Of a stretch of 64,000 bases of DNA, positions 53,188 through 64,000 are shown in pieces (the stretch's first letter is position 1; every line of letters starts with the position of its first letter). Where the stretch lies: positions 33,397,001 to 33,461,000 of the forward strand of contig JAJNNQ010000024.1 in assembly GCA_027886175.1 (NCBI GenBank), in the 5' to 3' direction. Position numbers and translations under genes: made by a program. The notes under the pieces were generated by a model. The model was not told where the DNA came from. It was given only the letters and a program-made list of their open reading frames with translations, and did no database searches. The DNA is from Phylloscopus collybita (Eukaryota; Chordata; Aves; Passeriformes; Phylloscopidae).

Positions 53188-54043
53188 CTTCCCCGGGAGC
53201 TGAGGACTCAGCTGTTTGGGACAACCTGCTGCTCAGTGCTAGAGTGCAACCCCACAGGCAGGGCTGCTCCCAGCTGTGCTCCAATCCTCTTTCGCTTGGT
53301 CTTTCTTGGTTGGGCCAGCTTTCCCCCGCTCCCAGCCCAGCTGCTGCCACGGAGGCTCCAGTTTGTCCCAGGCAGAGTCCTGCTTCCAGTTGCAGGTGTA
53401 GGGAGAGGGGAGGGGACAGCCTGAAAGCGGAAGTATTTGCTCATTAGTTTTCTGGCAAGCAGCAAGGTGCAGGGTGGACTGGGCTGCCAGCACACACCTC
53501 CTGCGCTGCTATCTGAGTGGTGACTAAGGGCTGAATAATCCCTTCCAAAGGAAGGTGCCTGTGTGTCCACCTCTGCCTTGACAACTGGTTGTATCAAAAC
53601 CAGTAAACATTTTCAAAGCTTTTTGGCCTCCGTGCACTGCTGCTTCAAAGCACAGTTTATCCCAAACAATTTAATTGATAGCGTTTGTCACTCACACTGA
53701 TGACAGATCTGCGAGGTGTCTACAACCTGTCTGAGGTGGTGGCATTTTCTTCCTCACCCACACAATCTCTGGGCACTGAGTAATTTGTGCAAGGTAAATA
53801 AAACCAAACCCAAATCTCTGCTTGAGCACGAGCTCTTCAATTTGCCATAAATATTTGATTATTATCTTTGCATGACATTGTTTTCTAATATCCTGTATCC
53901 ACCAAATATAGAATGCGGACAGCACCACAGGTTTAGTGGTTGTAAGACTATCACAAAATCAAAACACTCACAAGGATGCAGTGAAGGTGAACTTGAAAGT
54001 ACTTAAAGGGGAGTTGTAAAAAAAGGAGAGTGAATTTTTTTCT

Positions 54044-54330
54044 GAGCACATAGTGACAGGACAAGGGGGGACAGCTTGAAGATAAAAGAGGAGAGAATTA
54101 TATTAGATACAAGGAAGAAATTCTTTACTGTGAGAGTGGTGAGACACTGGCACAGGTTGAGAAAGCTGTGGATGCTCCATTCCTGGAAATGTTCAAGGCC
54201 TGGTTGGATGGGGCTTTGAGCAACCTGTTCTAGTGGAAGGTGTCCCTACTCATGATGGAGGGGGAGTTGGCACTAGATCATCTTTGAGGTTCCTTCCCAA
54301 TCCAAACCAATCTGTGGTTCTGTGATGATT
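54044..54330 (+). mobile_element. CR1 LINE 3' fragment
   Basis: 'agtgacaggacaagggggga', 'ttatattagatacaaggaag', 'tgagagtggtgagacactgg', 'ggatggggctttgagcaacc', 'tctgtggttctgtgatgatt'. Confidence 0.9.
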
Positions 54331-56111
54331 CTCTGTCTGTGTTAATTTATTAAATGCTGAATATTACATCAGAGCTAACCTAAATAACCTCTCCAGAACC
54401 AGACCACAGCTCTGCAGGGTCTCCTTTATTTTATTCTAGGTGATTCTAAGTGCACTGTTGCTTTCAAATTTGTCTCCAGGCCACTCATCACTTCTGTGAC
54501 TTTGTTTCATTATGGTGACAAAATTGCCATGAGCATGATTGTCCAGAGATGTAACTTAATATTTGTAATGAGAGACAATATCTTTTATTAGATCAGCTGA
54601 TACAGATGGGTAAAACTATCCATGTTTTAGGGCATACAAGGTATTCCCATTCTGTCAGATTCTGCTTCAGCTTGCTTGGGGTTTTTTCCCATTTTTTTTC
54701 CATTTTCTGTTCATCTAATAAAAGGTGTTACCCCTCTACCAACCTTGCCTCACTCTCTTTTGTTTCAAGCTGCTTCCCTGTACCAGCAACCAAAGGAAAA
54801 ATCTCAGACAATTACAGCACTTCCTAAAAATCTTCCTCAGAGAGATATTAATGATGAAAATTGACAGAATGGTATATAAGAAAATAGTTTGCACAAAATC
54901 TGCCTTGTACTCATGGACCCCAGCTATGTTGCTTTTGAATACTCCAGGGATTTTGCTGGACCTGTATCAACTCAGAAGACAGCATTGATCTGAGCAGGAG
55001 CTTGAGGCACAGAGGGAAAACCAGGTAGAATTTACACTGATTCAGTTCCCTTGAAACCAGTCCTCATGAAAGGCTCCACCAAAGCTGGGCTCAGACTTTT
55101 GAATGCTTTGTGCATTTGTGTCATTGAACCCATCTTAGATTTTGCTTTTGGTTCTCTGAAGCATCCTCAGGGATCCTCAGTGATAACCTCTGCCTGAGTT
55201 ATATCTGATGCTTTGAATAGAAATGCTTAAATTTTCCCTTTGCCAGAGCAGCAGAATTGGTAGTGCTGGATGCACCAATGAGGTCTGCTTGGGACCCCAG
55301 GTTTTGTGAGTTGTAATAAATTTTAAAAGAACAATGCTTACTGGAAAACAGGGAGACCTGGAAGATCTGCGTGTTCTTGACCTCTAAGTACTGCAAATCC
55401 CATTCTTTGGGCTGGCTTATGTAGGTGTTTCAGATAATATCCTGAATATAACTGACAGGTTTCACATCCACCATGTCTTTGATGCTGGAGGTGGTAACCT
55501 TTCCTTCTGCAGCTGCAGAACTGGAAAGATGGGTGGACCATCACCTCTCAGCTCACGAAAGCTTTGCCTAGGGCAAGGTGAAAGGCAGCAGAAGAGTTTA
55601 TCTTGCTCATCTGAGAGACTTCCCCAAATCAGAATCAAGGGTGGTTATTGGTGTTTGAGGCCAAACCTTCAGTGCAACAACAGAAATTCTTACCACTTTA
55701 GCAAAAGGAATAGTTGCCAGCTTATGTTCACAACTCTCTTCTACTGCTACACCAACCACTGCTGGTCCTTCAGTGTGATTAACATACTAGTCTGGTTCCT
55801 CTGCACACCATTTTTATTTGATGTAAAAGAGATATTTCCAAGCCTGTAAGCTCTTTCAGGCAGGAACCATCCTTTCCCTGTTTTTTTTCATTAAAGAATT
55901 AGCCTGTGCCTGGACCTTGGATGAGCAACCACAATATGAATCATAGGAATAATCACATTAGTGCTTAGAAATTTGGGTTTACTTAAGAAAAATAGTGACT
56001 TTGACTGAGTTTGTGGGGAATAAAGATGTGGTTTTTAGAAAATTGTATAAATATGTACAAATTGTATAATAGTGAGCTGGAACATCTCTGTCCTGATACA
56101 TACTTTTACTC

Positions 56112-56307
56112 AGAGACTGATGAGGCAGTGGCACAGGTTGCCCAGAGAAGTTGTGGCTGCCCCACCCCTGGAAGTGTTCAAGGGGTCTGTCGAGGCCCTG
56201 ATGAAACTGACCCAGTAGGTGGCATCCCTGCCCATGGCAGGGGGGTTTGGAACTTGGAGTTCTTTAAGGTCCCTTCCAATCTAAACCACTCCATGATTCT
56301 GTGACTG
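56112..56307 (+). mobile_element. CR1 LINE 3' fragment
   Basis: 'tgaggcagtggcacaggttg', 'cccagagaagttgtggctgc', 'cccttccaatctaaaccact', 'ccatgattctgtgac'. Confidence 0.9.
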
Positions 56308-57075
56308 TGCATCAGTTTGGAAAATAGTACTAACCATAAAAGTATTTATAGAAGATTTGTTTCCTTAATATACTGAATTGGCAGCCTCTGTTTAAGAGAC
56401 TCAGCAATTCAAGAACCACTCCTAAGTCAAACACCATGTGCTGCGCAAACACTGTCAGCATTCCTAACTGGTGCCTTCCGGCCATTTATCGGCTCCACCC
56501 ACCTGCTCAGGATGCATGGCTGAAGGCTTGTGTCTGAGATCTGAGCTGCCACACTACGTTGCACTGTTAAACGGCACAACAACTTTTCTCTTTTATTTTC
56601 CATGCAATTATAGTTTCACTAAAATAAATGCAAGGCAGGAAGCTCCTGCTCCTGGTTTTCCTTTTACAGTGCTGTGGATCTTCAATTGCTGCCAAGCAAT
56701 CAGGACCCCACTAAAGGGGTCAACATGAATATATGAGCAAGGCTTGGAGCTGCCTGGAGATGAACAGAGGAAACAGGGATACCATCTGCAGAACATCTGT
56801 TCATTTTAGATGGAGGCTTTTGGAGCTGATGAGTCTCTGATTTCAGTCTGAAGGATGTTATTCCACTTTTGTGATACGGCAGATTCGGAGAAGCACCTGT
56901 AGCAACATGAACAACACAACCAGAGCCTGCAGCATGGTTGTGCATGGTGACAATCCTCTTTTCACCACAGATCCTCAGAGATCTCCAGTTTATAATCAAA
57001 AGTAGAAAGTTGATGGTGGAGAACCAGTGTTTGTTCAGCCAAAGGAGCACTATTTCAACAGCTGAGGGGCTGGGG

Positions 57076-57123
<48 letters not shown>

Positions 57124-57144
57124 GTTTTGTTTTGTTTTGTTTTG

Positions 57145-57175
<31 letters not shown>

Positions 57176-57176
57176 T
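57076..57176 (+). repeat. Compound microsatellite (ATT)16 + (GTTTT)n
   Basis: Sixteen perfect ATT units (57076-57123) run straight into about nine to ten perfect GTTTT units, then a T run. Perfect copies suggest it is young or actively mutating. Confidence 0.95.
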
Positions 57177-57922
57177 GATGTCCTGAACAGGCAGGGGGAC
57201 ACCCCCATCTAGTGCTCAGCTCAGTAGGATGTCCCAAGGGTGGTGTGTCTGGGAGGAAATGAGTCGCCTAGAGGTGGGATCCAGTCTGTCCTAAAGGCTC
57301 CAACCTGCCTGTGAAGAGCTTGCAGCTCCTGTCCACCCACCCAGTGAGGGCTTTGCCTCTGGTCTCCCCACAGCTCACAGGGATCAGAGATGAGCAAGGT
57401 CCTGCCTTCCTATCCCAGCTGAGCTTCCCCACCTCCTCGGTTCCCAGCTCTGGAGTGTGTCATGGCCAAGCAGGGAGGAGCAGCTGCCCCTCCTGTTTTG
57501 CTGGGGCTAGCGAGGATTCCAACAGGTTGTTCCCAGGAGAGCACACTGTGCTGGGTATGAAGGTCTGGGTGAGTGTAAGACAAGGGATGGGATGTGCAGG
57601 TCCTGATGGGGTTGGGCACTGTGAATCTGGGAATCCAGGAGAGAAGGGGATGTGTGGGAGGAAAGGAAGGATGCTGGGGAGCAGGCTGGGATCCAGCACC
57701 AAGCAGAGAATGGTGGCAGGATTACACCAAGGTTCTGCAAGGTGGGAGAGACAGAGCTGGGGGAGCATTCATCTCAAAGCCTTGCCAAGAAAACCCAGCT
57801 CATCTCCCTGCACTGAAGGTTGGCCTTGGTGGCCAAGGTCCTTCACCCTCATGTGCTGGGGGATGGTAGTCCTACAGAAGTGACAGCTGGTAGGAAACAC
57901 AGGACACATCTGCACAAGGCTT

Positions 57923-59361
57923 TGTATTTCTTTTACGTTACCAAAGATAATGTTTTGGAGGTGTTTAGGCACACACAGAAAAAAAGCATCTCTTCAAAGT
58001 TACAGGCACCTTCTACAAAGCAACTACACAAACCACTCATTTCTGCCCCGCAGAAATCCCCCTAGGACAGGAGTGAAACGAAGCAGGAAGCTTGCCGGCA
58101 GGATTGGCTGCGGGATGAGTTGGATGGTGCAGGCAGACGGCCGAGCTCTGCACCGCTCACGAAGGAGGCTCCTCCTTGGCGCAGGAGAAGAAGTGCCACT
58201 GAGCTTGGACAACAGACCCTGTGGGGAAAACACACATGGTCAGGATGTCCTCATTCCTGTCTGTGTGTCTTCCTAAATAAGGGTAAAGTCCTGTTAATGC
58301 CCTCTGTTGTTGCTATAATTTTTCTACACTTTCCATTTCATTACAAGGACCTTAGCCATGAGCCCCATCTCTGATGGATCACGGGGATGTCTCCCCAAGG
58401 GGCCTCAGGGATGAAAGTCCCACCAGCATGGAGAGTGTGTTTGCTTTTCAGGCTAGGGCAAGATGTCTGAGCTGTTTGCAGGTGTTGTGCCAAAATTAGA
58501 TATTTGGAAACCTGAAAGTGCCAAACTTCTCCCTAAAAATGACAGCTTGATTTTCTGTCAGAGAAAAAAGATAAATAAATGAAGCACCAGTGATTGGAAG
58601 CTCCTGGAGTCCAATCATGGTATTTCAGCCACCCCATTTTGTCCAAGATGTTTTGTGTCTGGCCAGCAGCAGAAAGACATTGCCTATGCTGCAAACTGGG
58701 GAGTCTTGGGGACATCGTGGAGCTCACAGGGTTGCCTTTGTTCACTGACATAACTTGCACCAGCGGCAATTGAGAAAGACAAATCCAGGAGGATGTTTCT
58801 GTTGAGCAATGAAGTGCAGACTCAGAGCTCCTGGGATTTGGGGGTGTGATGCAAACATTATAACACCACACAGCTGATGGGGCATGAGGACAAAGTATGT
58901 TACCCCTTAGCCAGCTCTTCCTTGGCATTGCATGCCCCCAAGCTCTTACCTCAGAGGCGGGAAGTGCAAGCTCAAGAGCTGGACTGATCTTCACTAAGGT
59001 TGATCTCCTCCAGGATCTGGCTGTACCTGCGGGTCAGGGCTTTGGTGTTTTTGGTGAGGTCTGTCAGAACTTGCTGCAATCCATTGACATGATGGCAGAG
59101 GCGCTCTTCCAGATTGCTGTCCGCACCCTCATCTAAGGCTGTGTCGCTGTCGGCCCCGGTGGGGCTCTGCTCCCCCACGGAGGCCAGGCCTTTCTCCACC
59201 ATGGGCTTGATGGCCTTGAGGAGCTGGTAGCGCTCGTAGAGGTCCGTGCGGCTCTCCGCGGCCGGGGCTGCCCCCTCCTGCTGCGGGAAGACCCCTCGGA
59301 GCAGGCTGGGGAACATCACCTCCTGCTCCATCTTCTGGGTGGCTGAGAAGTACTGCTCCAT
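57923..59361 (-). other. THRSP: THRSP transcription unit (approximate extent)
   Basis: Coding exon 58972-59361. A strong donor (gag|gtaaga, intron starting at 58949) lies 22 bp after the stop, and a matching acceptor (ttttccccacag, exon from 58218) lies further on, giving a 3' UTR intron of about 730 bp. Mammalian THRSP has the same arrangement as I recall. A weak poly(A)-like AATACA occurs near 57923 on the - strand. Confidence 0.55.
58972..59361 (-). CDS. THRSP: THRSP, thyroid hormone-responsive Spot 14 protein
   Basis: Small acidic regulator of lipogenesis in the Spot14/MID1IP1 family. Family members associate with acetyl-CoA carboxylase machinery and are induced by thyroid hormone and carbohydrate. 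The 129-aa single-exon frame starts MEQYFSATQKMEQEVMFPS, with TDLYERYQLLKAIKPMVEKG at about 39-58, an acidic middle (DSDTALDEGADSNLEE) and a C-terminal helix with VLTDLTKNTKALTRRYSQIL. Human is 146 aa as I recall. The start is chosen for its strong context (gggccATGG) and for its place about 80 bp after a TATA-like box. Met11 is a weaker alternative. Chicken is known to carry two THRSP paralogues; only one is present in this window. Confidence 0.93.
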   Translation of the reverse strand: MEQYFSATQKMEQEVMFPSLLRGVFPQQEGAAPAAESRTDLYERYQLLKAIKPMVEKGLASVGEQSPTGADSDTALDEGADSNLEERLCHHVNGLQQVLTDLTKNTKALTRRYSQILEEINLSEDQSSS

Positions 59362-59440
59362 GGCCCTTCTCCTACAGCTGTGGCAGCGCTGCTCTGGGAC
59401 CTTCTGAGAGTGTCACCTGCTCCCCAGAGTGCCTGCTGGG

Positions 59441-59450
59441 GCTTTTTATG
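59441..59450 (-). promoter_or_regulatory. THRSP: TATA-like box of THRSP
   Basis: CATAAAAAGC on the - strand, 80 bp upstream of the THRSP ATG. It predicts a start near 59415 and a 5' UTR of roughly 55 nt. A TATA box fits a strongly inducible gene. Confidence 0.6.
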
Positions 59451-60334
59451 CGGTGCTGGGGCACGTCCCTCCTTTGCTGTCCTCCCCTGGCAGCCCTGGT
59501 TGGGCTGGATGGCCTTGGGGTGGGGCTTGGCTCCAGCGCAGCTGGGGCTGGGCCATGCTGTGTCCCTGGCTCTGTGCAATCTCTTCTGAGCTTCCCTGTG
59601 GCCTCGTGCCCAAGGTCCCACTGCATCTGCGTGCTCTGAGCGTGGTGGTGAGGAGGTGTCTGAGGTCTGTCGGGTTCTTTCCCATCCTGCCCTGTCACCA
59701 CCTTCCTTAAAACTGCAGGAGGCCCAGGATGGTGAGTCCAGCATCTTCCCCCAGGGCAGACAGGTTGCAGGCAGCACCTTGGGAAAGCTGCCTCGATCTG
59801 AGCAGTTTTGATGAGTGGAGAAGAACAAGTGATGGGTTTATCCAGAGAGGGCGAATTTCCAATGTACTGTGCCTGAAAACTCACCTTCTTCTGTTCTGGT
59901 CTGGGGGTCTCACCCAGCCCAACTATGGCAGCTGGCCTTAGAGAGCAAGCCCTGCTAAAAGAAGGTGACAATGAACAGGTGATACTTGTCTGAAGGGTGC
60001 TTGCCCCAAACTGCTTATTAAAGGAGTAATATGAGCAGCAGCAGGATTTCAAAGCGACTAGGGAGTTAGAAAAGGTACTTTTAAAATTTGGAAGTTGTCA
60101 GCCTGAGGGGAAACATGAAGGTTCCAAGTCTGAAGGGGGGCAATGACAGCAGTCAGAAATTGTGGGACCCAGCCCAAAGCAGCCCTGCCATTATTCCATC
60201 CTCCACACAGGCCTGGCAGAGTGTCCTCCTGGTCAGGTGCTGTGAGCAGCCTGCAGCCAGCTCCTGGGCTGACAGCACAGGGGGCACGAGGCAGGGACAG
60301 AGACAGAGTCAGTGCTGGAGAGGCTGGAAGACAC

Positions 60335-60870
60335 CGCTGGAGGCAATCTGCTTCAACAAACTGCTCAAGCAAGGTCAGCAGTGGGACCATGGATATTGGA
60401 TATCTCTGAGGATGGAGATTCCACCTGCTTTCTGGGTAGCCTGTGACAGTGTTTGACCATCTTCAGTTTTAGGAAAAAATAAAGGTTTTCTCTTGTTTAG
60501 ATGGGACTTTTTTTGTGTTTCCGTTTGTGCCTGTTGCTCTTTCCTGCCCTGTCACTGAACACCAGTGGGTGAGTCACCTCTTGACCTCCATCACGTCTTT
60601 ACAAACACTGATCAGATCTTTCTCTGCCTTCTTTTTCCAAGTCTGGACACCACCAGCTCTCTCAGCCTTTCCTCCTATGGAAAATACTCCTGCTCTTCTA
60701 TCACTTTTATGGCCTTTTACTGGACTCTCTCCAGTATGTCCATGTCTCTCTTGCACCAGAAAGACCAGAAGTGGACACAGCACTCCAGGTGAGGCCTCAT
60801 CGGGGCTGAGCAGAGGGGAAGGATCCCCTCCCTCCCCTGCCTTGGCCCTGAGTACATCTTGCTGGTTCAC
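60335..60870 (-). mobile_element. CR1 LINE fragment, diverged
   Basis: 'tttccaagtctggacaccac', 'cagctctctcagcctttcct', 'ggactctctccagtatgtcc', 'agaagtggacacagcactcc', 'aggtgaggcctcatcggggc'. The part left of 60500 is less certain. Confidence 0.75.
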
Positions 60871-63536
60871 AGCCAAACTGCCTGACCACAGAGCCAGGCC
60901 AGGGGTGAGCGGGTGTGAATCTGTGGGGCTTTCCCCCAGCATCTGCCCAGGAAGGTGGTAGGCAGCAGCAGGGGGTACAGATAACGCCAGAGCACCCAAA
61001 AATGGAAAGGTAGGGGTGTACAGGCAGGGAACCTGCCCTGGGGGAAGTGAGGGGAACTGGCAGCCCCCATCGTTGGGGGTAGGGAGTTTGTGTGGTTAAG
61101 ATGTCTGGGACATCCTAGAGAAGGAAATTTGGGGTTACTTACACATTCAATATGTGTATCTCTTCTCTTCCTGCCACTGAGCCCTGTGCCAGGTCACAGC
61201 TCTCTGATGGATTTGGTGTCTGAACAGAATTAAAGGAAGGGCTGCCACTCTGATTTGCTTGAATAATCGGAAAGAAGAAGATCTTTCCCTGTGGTGGCCA
61301 GCAAGAGTGTGCATGCCCTGGGAGTCTGTCCAGGGCAGCACAGAGCCAGCACCCTTGCCACAGCAGAGAAGCCTGATCTGTCCTGTCTGCCAACATCCCT
61401 CTGGGACCAGCGCTGGGTTATCCCGGGACAAAGACCTTTTCTGTGACTGTCTAACATCTCTTATCAGCAGTGGCCAGCAGCAGTGGCCAGCAGCAGGGCA
61501 CGGTCAGGGCTTGACGCACCCCTGGGGCAGCGTGATGCAATGCCCTGCAATCAGAGCAGGCAGAAGGCTCCTGTGACACACCGGGCTCGGGGCCAGCTGG
61601 AGGGACAGCGGCTCTCCGAGAGACACCCACAGGTCCTGGGGGATGCAAGCGGCCCACAACACGTCAGCAAGCCCTTCCAGCCGTCCCAGGTCACCGCCTT
61701 TGGGGACATGCTGCGTCTTCATTGTCGTGTTTGACAGCCCTGGTCAGTGCTTCCCCCTGTGTCCTGCTGTGACACTTCCCTGGGCCACCACGAGCCTCTG
61801 CAGCTGCTGAGCGCTGCCCAAGCACAAAGCCATGGCTGCAGGTGCCTGCAGGTGTCCCTTGCTGTCACACCCCTGGGGTTTGACCCCAACCAGCCACCAA
61901 GGCCCACACAGCCACTCACTCACTGCCCCACCAGTGGGATCAGAGAGAAAATCTCGGGCAAGAACTACAAAAAATGTGGGCTGAAATCAAACCAGTTTAA
62001 CAGGGAAAGCAAAGGCTGTGCATGCAGACAGAGCAAAACAAGGAATTCATTCACCACTTCCCACGGGCAGGTGGGTGTTCAACAATCCCCAGGACTGCAG
62101 GGCTCCATTGCAGGTAACAGTGACCTGGGAGAACAAAGTCCATCACTCCAAAAGTCTCCTGCTTCCTCCTTCTTCCTCCCACTTTCTGTACTGAGCATGA
62201 TGTCATAAGGTCTGGAATATCCCTTGAGGCAGTTGGGATCTGTTATCCCACCAGTATCTCCTCCCAATTTCCCACACACCCCAGTCCCCTCACCACTGTG
62301 GCAGTACAGAAAGCAGCACAGGCCTGGGCTCTATGCAAGCCCTGCTCAGCAACACCAAAACATCAGTGCATTATCAACCTTAGGTTCAGCACAGATACAA
62401 CACACAGCCCCATACCAGCCACGATGGAGAAAATCATCACTACCCCTGCCTAAACCAGCACAGCCAGCTGTGTTCCCCAGGGGACACAGATCCCACCCTT
62501 GAGCTCCAGCCAGGTAAACCACCAGAGGGACCCCCTCTGTGGTCCTCTCCTCACCAGGAACCAGTCTCCATCCCTTCCTTATGGTTCAACACCTGGCTCT
62601 GCAACCGGCGTGGAGGCAGAAGAGCTCCAAAGGCAGAGCTCCATCATGCCCCAGCCAGAGGTGCCACTGCAATGGGAATGGCCCAGGTCTCTCCCACTGT
62701 GCCCCTCAGGCTCCCTTTCCTCTGGGTAAGACCAGGCTGCAGCTTTGCCCAGGCTGAGGAGGGACACAGAGAGCAGGTCAGCTCTGAAAACCTCACTCTG
62801 GCTGCAGGGAATTGTGTTTGCCCTCATGTGGGGACCTTGCTGATTGGCAGCTGCTTTCCTAGAAAAGCAGAACTTCTGGGTGCTGCTGCAATGAGCTCCT
62901 TGGGGCTCTGTGGCCACAGGGCCGGTGCTTGGGCAAGCCTGCCCCAAAACTCACCATCCTCCAGGGGAGCCCATCCCGAGCCATGGCTCAGGATGGGGGA
63001 AATGTCACCTCATGTATCTCCAAATGACCCCAGCACCTCCTGCTGACACACCTCCCATAACTGTGACTGCCCCAAACCCCTCAGACCTGTCCTTGTCCTC
63101 CCTTGAACCTGACAAGGACCCTTTCAGATGGGGGGCACCTCTGGGTCTGGCCTCAGCTGCCCCCTCCAGAGCCCCCAGTCCCCTCAGCTGCTCACTCAGC
63201 CACAGCTGGCTGGAGACTCTGTCCCTGCTGCCCACGTTGGGCAGGACAAGCCAAAGCTGGAGTGGTCTCAGCAGCTGAGAGAAATGGCCTGATCAGGAGA
63301 CAGGAGATAGGAATCTCCAGTGTATCCCAAAGCTGGGATGTCTGGCCATGGGGCTGGGGTCTTGAGGGAGCCTACCATCCAAAGGTGCTGAGACCTTCAG
63401 CTCTGCTGCCCCTCACTGTTGCATGGCTGCGCCGAGTGTTGGGCAGATTCAGACTTTTCTTTGTGCACAGAGATCAGGCACAGCTTTTGTGCTGCTGCTG
63501 TCAACATAAGCAGGACACTTCTCAGCCTGAGGCTGG

Positions 63537-63700
63537 TGCCACCAAGGAACAGGTTGCCCGGTGAGTTTGCACAGGCCCTGTGGTTGGACACAGCTCTGAG
63601 CTACCTGGTCTAGTGCAAGGCAACCCAGCACAGAGCAGGGCATTGTACTAGGGGGTCTCTGAAGGTCCCTTCCAACCCAAACCATGCCGTGACTTTGGGG
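63537..63700 (+). mobile_element. Short CR1 3' fragment
   Basis: 'aaggaacaggttgcccggtg', 'gagctacctggtctagtgca', 'cccttccaacccaaaccatg', 'ccgtgactttgg'. Confidence 0.8.
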
Positions 63701-63824
63701 TCCTTTGTCCCTTTCTAATTGCCCAGCAATGTTCTGGAAAGTTCCCTCCCCGACCTCCCCCTGCCCCTCACTGGGCGCTCCAGGAGTGCAAGCACCACAC
63801 TGACAATGGCTTCACAGGGATTCT

Positions 63825-63830
63825 TTTATT
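63825..63830 (-). terminator. Candidate poly(A) signal at right edge
   Basis: AATAAA on -, overlapping by two bases the stop codon of the possible terminal exon. Confidence 0.4.
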
Positions 63831-63948
63831 AGCAGAAACAGGGGGAAATGCCCTTGGAGTCCAGGTACCAGCTGGAGAAGGGCTTGGCAGCCTCAGGGGA
63901 CTGCTGGAGGTCGAGGCCACCCCAGAACGCTCCCAGCTCCGTGCCGCT
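63829..63948 (-). CDS. Possible terminal coding exon of an unidentified gene
   Basis: On the - strand a candidate acceptor (ctctttattttcaaag) precedes 39 codons beginning SGTELGAFWGGLDLQ and ending SKGISPCFC, then TAA (63829-63831). Third codon positions are mostly G or C, as in a real bird exon. An AATAAA overlaps the stop. I do not recognise the protein. It does not look like NDUFC2, which human synteny would predict. The frame stays open to the window edge, so the exon may be longer. It could also be non-coding. Confidence 0.35.
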   Translation of the reverse strand, partial: SGTELGAFWGGLDLQQSPEAAKPFSSWYLDSKGISPCFC

Positions 63949-64000
63949 CTTTGAAAATAAAGAGCAGGGCACGAGCCTGCAGCTCTTCCAATGGACTTCA

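Larger units (their letters stand above)
53188..57900. other. Intergenic region KCTD14/THRSP
   Basis: Contains the KCTD14 5' flank (GC-moderate to about 53500), CR1 fragments at 54044-54330 and 56112-56307, and a compound microsatellite at 57076-57176. Open frames such as 55389-55849 (+) and 57311-57883 (+) show no recognisable domain. The KCTD14 transcription start was not located. Confidence 0.65.
59451..63820. other. THRSP upstream and intergenic region
   Basis: GC-richer than the rest of the intergenic DNA, with many overlapping chance frames. It contains CR1 fragments at 60335-60870 and 63537-63700. No coding motif recognised. NDUFC2, expected here from the human order, was not found. 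Confidence 0.6.

Noticed and set aside
55389..55849. About 150-codon frame open on +, and a partly protein-like frame antisense to it (55340-55520)
   Set aside because: Neither peptide is recognisable, the antisense one has an in-frame stop, and a few frames of this length are expected by chance in 64 kb. A protein search of both would settle it.
57311..57883. 190-codon open frame on +
   Set aside because: No recognisable domain, no splice context, overlapping frames on the other strand; repeat-adjacent GC-rich DNA.

Overview
This is ordinary vertebrate nuclear DNA, almost certainly from a bird. The genes have GT-AG introns, the intergenic and intronic DNA is strewn with truncated CR1 LINE fragments (avian 3' ends reading 'ccttccaacc..aaac.attctatgattctgtga'), and the gene order matches human 11q14.1: AAMDC, INTS4, KCTD14, THRSP. 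There are no operons, CRISPR arrays, phages or bacterial features, and I found no convincing new multi-gene system. The useful content is four exon-resolved genes plus some unusual non-coding structure.

Layout. 1-2568: left flank without a recognised gene. 2569-8810: AAMDC on the + strand, three coding exons (122 aa). 8811-15400: intergenic, with two CR1 fragments, a poly-T run and a striking A/C-only tract. 15408-46894: INTS4 on the - strand, convergent with AAMDC; all 23 coding exons could be placed at base resolution and join in frame to 969 codons. Its GC-rich promoter occupies about 46895-47110. 47110-49765: intergenic and KCTD14 3' flank, with one CR1. 49766-53187: KCTD14 on the - strand, two coding exons (243 aa). 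53188-57900: intergenic, with two CR1 fragments and a compound ATT/GTTTT microsatellite. About 57900-59450: THRSP (Spot 14) on the - strand, a single 129-aa coding exon with a TATA box and an apparent intron in its 3' UTR. 59450-63820: intergenic with CR1. 63829-63948: a coding-like terminal exon on the - strand of a gene cut by the window edge and not identified.

The genes are not one pathway. INTS4 is the scaffold of the Integrator cleavage module. AAMDC and THRSP both bear on lipid metabolism and adipogenesis. KCTD14 is a BTB/T1-domain protein of poorly known function. Gene identities rest on remembered protein families and on exon phases that fit exactly; no database search was possible. 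The observations most worth a second look are a near-perfect 21-bp-arm hairpin in the INTS4 3' UTR, a G/U-only stretch (in the sense strand) downstream of the INTS4 poly(A) signal, a 9-bp minisatellite grown inside a CR1 tail, a 25-bp exact direct repeat bracketing AAMDC exons 2-3, and a possible inverted decayed copy of INTS4 exon 17.
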